A stretch of 64,000 nucleotides of DNA, taken from positions 12,941,751-13,005,750 of the forward strand of contig OU744447.1 in the NCBI GenBank assembly GCA_916610825.1, written 5' to 3'. The notes beneath the pieces are model-generated. The model made no database searches, had not been told where the DNA came from, and saw nothing but the letters and a program-made list of their open reading frames with translations. The translations under genes and the position numbers were made by a program. Each line of letters begins with the position of its first letter. The first letter of the stretch is position 1. Of the stretch, positions 25,216-64,000 are shown in pieces. Source of the DNA: Haliclystus octoradiatus. Lineage: Eukaryota; Cnidaria; Staurozoa; Stauromedusae; Haliclystidae.

Positions 25216-25269
25216 GATTACATCACTCTTGTGAGTTTCGATGGCCCACGAACAAAGAGTGATGTAATC
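25216..25269. repeat. Inverted repeat, 15-bp perfect arms
   Basis: GATTACATCACTCTT and its exact reverse complement AAGAGTGATGTAATC surround a 24-nt loop. Confidence 0.85.
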
Positions 25270-25632
25270 ATTTTAATAATCATGTAACATAACCTTTGTC
25301 TGGAACATCAATTATCTCTCATCAATTTCACTACAACAATGATTTGTTTTGGCTAATTTAATCGGTCATTGATTTTTCATTAAATGCAATTTGAATGAAA
25401 TTATTACGAATATCATTTAAAAATGTAACGCGAAGAATTCAATATGTTTGCAATATTAGAAATATATAGTAAAAGTTACATCTGAATATAGAAAATCCCA
25501 AGTTCGTACTTTTTTTTGTAATTTCTCAATTGAATTTTCAATTACAGAGTATACATTTAAGTTGATTTTATGAAAAATATTCAATCTGTCGCAGCTAGTA
25601 GCCATTTTCAAAACATGTGTTCTAGTTGTTTG

Positions 25633-25704
25633 GCTAAAACCGTGCAGGTATAGGTCTATAACCGCACACGTGCGGGTATAGACCTATACCTGCACGCTTT
25701 TAGG
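25633..25704. repeat. 72-bp near-palindrome
   Basis: The arms CGTGCAGGTATAGGTCTATA and TATAGACCTATACCTGCACG are exact complements around a short GC-rich centre. Flanks CTAAAAC and CTTTTAG extend the symmetry. No ORF. Confidence 0.88.
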
Positions 25705-25878
25705 GGTTGCCATGGAATTTCGTGGGTTGTCTTGACATAGCCTCTAAACACGTGGTACAAATCCACCAATCATGATACAAGTTTTTTCAAGTGATTATTA
25801 ACACATTTTATCGCATGCGTATAGAGATTTACACACTAAAATTCGATGATACAGAAATCGTATTTCATTCCTTCAGAC

Positions 25879-25931
25879 AGTGAAAAAACATCGTATGCGG
25901 CTTCCGATTGGACGTACGATGTTTTTTCACT
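25879..25931. repeat. Inverted repeat, 17-bp perfect arms
   Basis: AGTGAAAAAACATCGTA and TACGATGTTTTTTCACT are exact complements around a 19-nt loop. Confidence 0.88.
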
Positions 25932-26225
25932 AGCGAAAATATGCCGTGTGGAGATTTACGAGTTCCTTCTGCTGCAAAATACTTAAGGGATTAAAAAATT
26001 CTAAAATGGTGTCAAAGTGTGTGTAGCAGTTTAGTAGTGCTGACAGTGAATGGAAGGACAAGGACAACCTAAGCAATCGAAAGATATCAAACTTCAAACT
26101 GCTTCAATTATTTTCAGTACTGTGCTAAAATCATGGAATCATGATTTCTATTTTATATAGTTAATTAAGTTCCCGCAGACTCCAGAATTCAGGATAGAAG
26201 CTCTATAATTACGGAAGCTTTTCGA

Positions 26226-26701
26226 AAATGAGTACGGAAGAAAAACAAATGAAGTCTTTTTTATGTAGTGACCAACGAGATTTCAACTTTAGTAATGATT
26301 AGACGCTTCCAAACTTCCAAAATACAATGTTTGGAATTCAAGTCCCGTCCAAACGGCTGAATTCCACCGATGTTGGCGTTTTATCCTCAACTCCGTGGGG
26401 ATAAATTGGAAATTTCATTTTCGTCAACATCGGTGACATTTTGAGAGTTGATGACCAATTCAATCTAGTCCAATCCGAAGTCGATTTACGTCATTGTCGA
26501 CCAATTAGAAGAAGGCTCGTATTTTCATCAATTTAGTCACTTGGTAAACGCCGGCTACGACGAGAACAATAGAATGTTCACATTGATGGCGAAAATATTT
26601 GAACTCCTTCAACATGAATTTAAACACACGCCAACTAACGCCAACATCGTTGTTTTGTTTAGAAAAATACGAATTATTAGTTATTCGATTTTTATGTTTA
26701 T
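26226..26701. repeat. Direct repeat R, left copy
   Basis: About 475 bp that recurs almost unchanged at 27209-27681, on the other side of U1 copy 3. Inside is an imperfect inverted repeat, CACCGATGTTGGCG against CGTCAACATCGGTG. No ORF. Confidence 0.88.
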
Positions 26702-26729
26702 AAAAGTGTAGAAAGGTATAGTTTAAGAC

Positions 26730-26774
26730 ATTACCCGATAAGAATGATTTAAGCAGATGTGATCATTGCGCATG
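26730..26774 (+). promoter_or_regulatory. U1 upstream element, copy 3 (-124 to -80)
   Basis: ATTACCCGATAAGAATGATT(TAAGCAG) and GATCATTGCGCATG lie at the same offsets as in the other two U1 genes. The wider 5' flank (26711-26853) matches that of copy 2. Confidence 0.6.
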
Positions 26775-26853
26775 TCTTTCTATGTGCTATTGCACAGTAC
26801 AGCCAATGGTCATTATTTATGATTGGAAAAAATATAATTTAATCTATTAGTTT

Positions 26854-27022
26854 ATACTTACCTGACGGGGACGTTAACCTGATCATCAAGGGGTTACGCC
26901 TAGTGTGAGGCCCTCGCATTGCACATCGCTTGGGTTGATACCACTACGATTACCCCAAACGTGGGTAACTCGACCGTATAATTTCTGGTAGTGGGGACTG
27001 AGCGTTCGCGCCGGACCCCGAC
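26854..27022 (+). ncRNA. RNU1: U1 spliceosomal snRNA, copy 3
   Basis: 169-nt U1 gene with intact ATACTTACCTG 5' end, stem-loop I (TGATCATCAAGG), stem-loop II (ATTGCACATC), Sm site AATTTCTGG and 3' hairpin. It sits between the two copies of direct repeat R. Its 5' flank is copy-2-like, and its 3' flank (27023-27200) is copy-1-like, so the gene looks recombinant. Confidence 0.93.
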
Positions 27023-27208
27023 AATATCGAATATAATCAGTCTTTTAAAATTCTCATTTTAAGTAATTGGAAACTTTATCAAAACATTTGTTAAACTTTC
27101 AATTACTCATTTGAAATCGTTAAGTATCTATTACAGAGTGCAGTAGCTCGTAGTGCCTTTGACTGTTCCATAATGTATGGTTTGGCGTCTGACATAATTA
27201 AAACATGA

Positions 27209-27681
27209 AAATGAGTACGGATGAAAAATGAATGAAGTCTTTTTATGTACTGACCGACGAGATTTCAACTTTAGTAATGATTAGACGCTTCCAAACTTCC
27301 AAAATACACTGTATGGAATTCAATTCCCGTCCAAACGGCTGAATTCGACCGATGTTGGCGTTTCATCCTCAACTCCGTGGGGATAAATTGGAAATTTCAT
27401 TTTCGTCAAAACATCGGTGACATTTTGAGAGTTGATGACCAATTCAATCTAGTCCAATCCGAAGTCGATTTACGTCATTATCGACCAATTAGTAGAAGGC
27501 TCGTATTTTCATCAATTTAGTCACCTGGCAAACGCCGGCTACGACGAGAACAATAGAATGTTCACATTGATGGCGAAATATTTGAACTCCTTCAACATTT
27601 AAACACACGCCAACTAACGCCAACATCGTTGTTTTGTTTAGAAAAATATGAATTATTAGTTATTCGACTTTTATGTTTATT
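27209..27681. repeat. Direct repeat R, right copy
   Basis: Second copy of the sequence at 26226-26701, same orientation, a few substitutions and small indels (for example one missing stretch near TTCAACATTTAAAC). Confidence 0.88.
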
Positions 27682-28401
27682 AGATAGTTACGTTATATTC
27701 TAGTCATATGTCGTGTAACAAATCGGTATTACAAATCGGTGAAATTTGCAAAATTGGTAAAATAAATTCATTTGACTGAGACTTTGGAAGCGAGAAATGT
27801 AGATAAACATGTAGTAGAAGAATGCAGGACACCAGAGAAATGCTTCGTTAGGCGAAATATCCGAAATGCTAGATCTAGGTGAAAACCGCTTCATTATGAT
27901 TTGCGCCAATTCATTTTTAAGCCTAAAAATTATCCTGTCTGACAAATATACTCAAATACAGAGTTGGAAAGTGAACGATTTCCGTCAAAGTCATTAATTC
28001 ACTAATCTGAAACACATCAAGACGCAAATTCAAGTAACAATAATAAGCTTGTAATTCCATAAAATTTACATTATTCATGACAATATTCACTAAGCATCAA
28101 AATACAACTCATTAAAATATAAGAAAATAAATATCTTGGTATGCAGCTCAATTAAATTCTTCCTTAATAATTCTCTTGTTATCGTTAAGTCATGCGTGCA
28201 GTTTTCCATCTTGTACAGTATTAACATTATGAATTCATCTGATTCTTCTACACGTGACGCCGTAAAGTGCATGTGTGACGTCATCTCATTTCTTGATAGT
28301 GATTGGCTGAACTGATGATGGATTATCAAAAGCTGCGTCACTCTACTGTTATGCCATTTGGCAGCGCATTCCGAATTCTTGTCATGTAGAAAACTGTGCA
28401 T
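27682..28401. other. Intergenic/3' UTR of the receptor phosphatase
   Basis: No gene recognised. The minus ORFs at 27700-27945 and 28090-28401 lie downstream of the phosphatase stop codon and have no domain, so they are most likely 3' UTR or spacer. AATAAA hexamers on the minus strand occur at about 28406-28401 (overlapping the stop) and 27681-27676; which one is used cannot be told. Confidence 0.4.
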
Positions 28402-49972
<21,571 letters not shown>

Positions 49973-51831
49973 TACTACTTAAAAATCTTTCAAAGTTAGC
50001 ATCAAGAGTGTAAAATTAAACAGATGAACGAGAAAACCGGGATGTTGTTTTCATTCCAATAATTGCAAAATAATCCGTTGCAAATATAATAAATTCGTCC
50101 AAGGACGATTCCAATCCATGTTTTTAATCTAAGCAGTTGTAGTAATAAACTTCCAAGTTCATTGAAATACAGATAAAAACAAGTAGGAGGATAGCATAGC
50201 TTCAATGAAGCTTCAAATCAGTTAACAACTGTCGTGATCTCCAATGTATCAAAACGACCTAGTAGGTAAATCAACAAACTTTATCACCAGTCAATTGAAT
50301 GTCAGACGTTCACTAATTTTCACAGTAAACAAATATACTGCGATTGAATTTGCGCATATACAACGCGAGATTCGTATGATACTTATGCAGTTTGAGTTGA
50401 GCAGAAAAGCATACGCGAACTCATTGCCATGTTAGTCCCAAATTTGTAAAGCGCGGCGTCAGCGTTCACTTGCGACCGTCGTCTGATTGAAGTTCAATAT
50501 GAAACGGCGTGATCTCCAACTGAGATGAAATCAAGCGTGTGATCTCAACGACCGATTTACGAATGAAGTGTAGTAAAATCTTCCTCTTGGCGTGTAGTGC
50601 CGTTTCAAACAGGCAATATTGATATTACGATTCGTGAATAGACTTTGCTGATACTGAACAGAAACTAAACTGTATCAGTCTGGTTGTCGGATTAAAATTG
50701 TCTCTGCTATGGGAAACATCACCGTTCATCCGAACAAAGTATTTTTTCAGCAGGTAAAATTGCGGTTGAACGAATAATCAGTTTCGACATTGAGGAGTGT
50801 GCCCTAAAGTTGGGTTTAGAAACGATTTGACATTTCTTGCAGTATTCGACTTGTGCCAGCTTACAGTCTAATACAAACCATAGTGTACAAACGCACTAAC
50901 GCAGTCATGTATTTTGATTTGAATCGGCGCAAAAATGGGTTCGTGACATATTTCGCGGATCCATTGTCAATCCATTTATGTTATCCCAAAACACTATCTA
51001 AATCTAGTTTTATGAAGCAAGACCATGCAAGAACTCAGTTATGAAGTATACGGACATTCTGCAGTTCGACGTATTAGTACCAAATGATATCAATGGCTAA
51101 TTAATACCAAACACTCTACATGCATTTATATGCCACGAAAAATAGTCGAAATTTGATTACATTCAAATAATTCAATAATAATCGACATTAAAGAATAGGA
51201 CCTTAGGATTTACCCAATTTGATTAGTTTTCATTTAAACATAAACTGATGTTGGCGAATTCACAATTTGAAATGCATGTACAACTATACTATTGTAAATG
51301 AGAAATATTTCTGTCATTTCTCGTATGTTGAAAAACGTTTTTTAAGCCGTTAAATGCAAAGTGCACGCACAGGCGAGATACTCTTAGTTACACTCACTGA
51401 ACCCTCAACGAAGAATTTTCCGAATCATCGAGTGTTCATAACTCCGATAGCAGTAACTTGATTTTTCAGAGAATTTAATTAATCATTATAAACTTCAAGA
51501 GACGAGATCATCAAGTGATTTGATACAAATGGGAACAATATAAATCCTGTAATAAATAGTCAAGCATACTAGTGCCAGTCTCCCAATCAAACTTTTTGCA
51601 GTAATTTAGGTTTGCAAATTGTGACTATCGCTAGACTATTGTATACTATTTTTGAGGCAAAGAAAAATAGAACGGTAGAGAAGCGACCACCAAAACACCA
51701 CCACAACACATTTCATCAGTTATATCTTAACAAATAGTGTGTACACGACAAAAGATCAACATTTCTAGTGAATTCTATTCTAAACAATTCCATAGCGACA
51801 ATCGAGTTGAGCACATAGGCAAACATTGATT
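49973..51831. promoter_or_regulatory. Intergenic: dynein 3' end / phosphatase 5' region
   Basis: 1.86 kb between the dynein stop codon and the phosphatase start codon, both on the minus strand. It must contain the dynein 3' UTR and the phosphatase promoter and 5' UTR. The stretch around 50440-50600 is richer in CG dinucleotides than its surroundings and could mark the promoter. No ORF with recognisable content. Confidence 0.4.

Positions 51832-64000
<12,169 letters not shown>

Larger units (their letters stand above)
25012..26220. other. Gene-free region with three hairpin/palindrome repeats
   Basis: No coding capacity of note. It contains a 15-bp perfect inverted repeat (25216-25230/25255-25269), a 72-bp near-palindrome (25633-25704) and a 17-bp perfect inverted repeat (25879-25895/25915-25931). 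The rest is AT-rich and featureless to me. Confidence 0.5.

Overview
The window is nuclear DNA of an AT-rich invertebrate animal. It has multi-exon genes with GT-AG introns, class 1-1 modular exons, non-LTR and hAT transposons, and spliceosomal U1 snRNA genes. The ApeC (apextrin C-terminal) domain points to an aquatic invertebrate. The rather divergent U1 and phosphatase sequences would suit a fast-evolving lineage such as a tunicate, but the phylum cannot be fixed from sequence alone.

Three large protein genes all lie on the minus strand, and I reconstructed each from splice sites and reading-frame phase. (1) 2285-19804: a complete 15-exon gene of 1174 residues. It encodes a single-pass receptor with signal peptide, novel Cys module, Cys-rich module, WSC, EGF-like, degenerate C-type-lectin-like, ApeC, sushi, calcium-binding EGF, sushi, TM, and a 362-residue tail with SH3, 14-3-3 and Yxx(I/L) motifs. 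It looks like an undescribed ApeC-based pattern-recognition receptor and is the most interesting object here. (2) 28402-49972: a complete 27-exon gene of 1399 residues for a LAR-like receptor tyrosine phosphatase: signal peptide, three Ig, four FN3, TM, catalytic D1 and altered D2. (3) 51832-64000: the last 28 exons in the window (1156 residues plus stop) of the cytoplasmic dynein 1 heavy chain, covering the end of the stalk, AAA5, AAA6 and the C-terminal domain. Its 5' part lies beyond the window.

Between genes 1 and 2 (about 20-28.4 kb) there is no intact protein gene. This stretch holds a LINE 3' fragment, a minisatellite, a decayed RT element with a C2HC finger and a YADD motif, and three U1 snRNA genes (two plus, one minus) that share a conserved upstream block at a fixed distance. 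Several near-perfect palindromes and a 470-bp direct repeat flank the third U1. A LINE remnant occupies 1-840.

The introns carry many mobile or structured elements: an 860-bp hAT element with an 8-bp target duplication, a 116-bp foldback element with a 9-bp duplication, a 371-bp uninterrupted TAA microsatellite, a G-run-ended MITE-like family, long foldbacks, and composite dispersed repeats. For each gene, summed exon lengths and junction phases give one open frame, which supports the models. Exon ends were read by eye and could be off by a few bases where acceptors are ambiguous.
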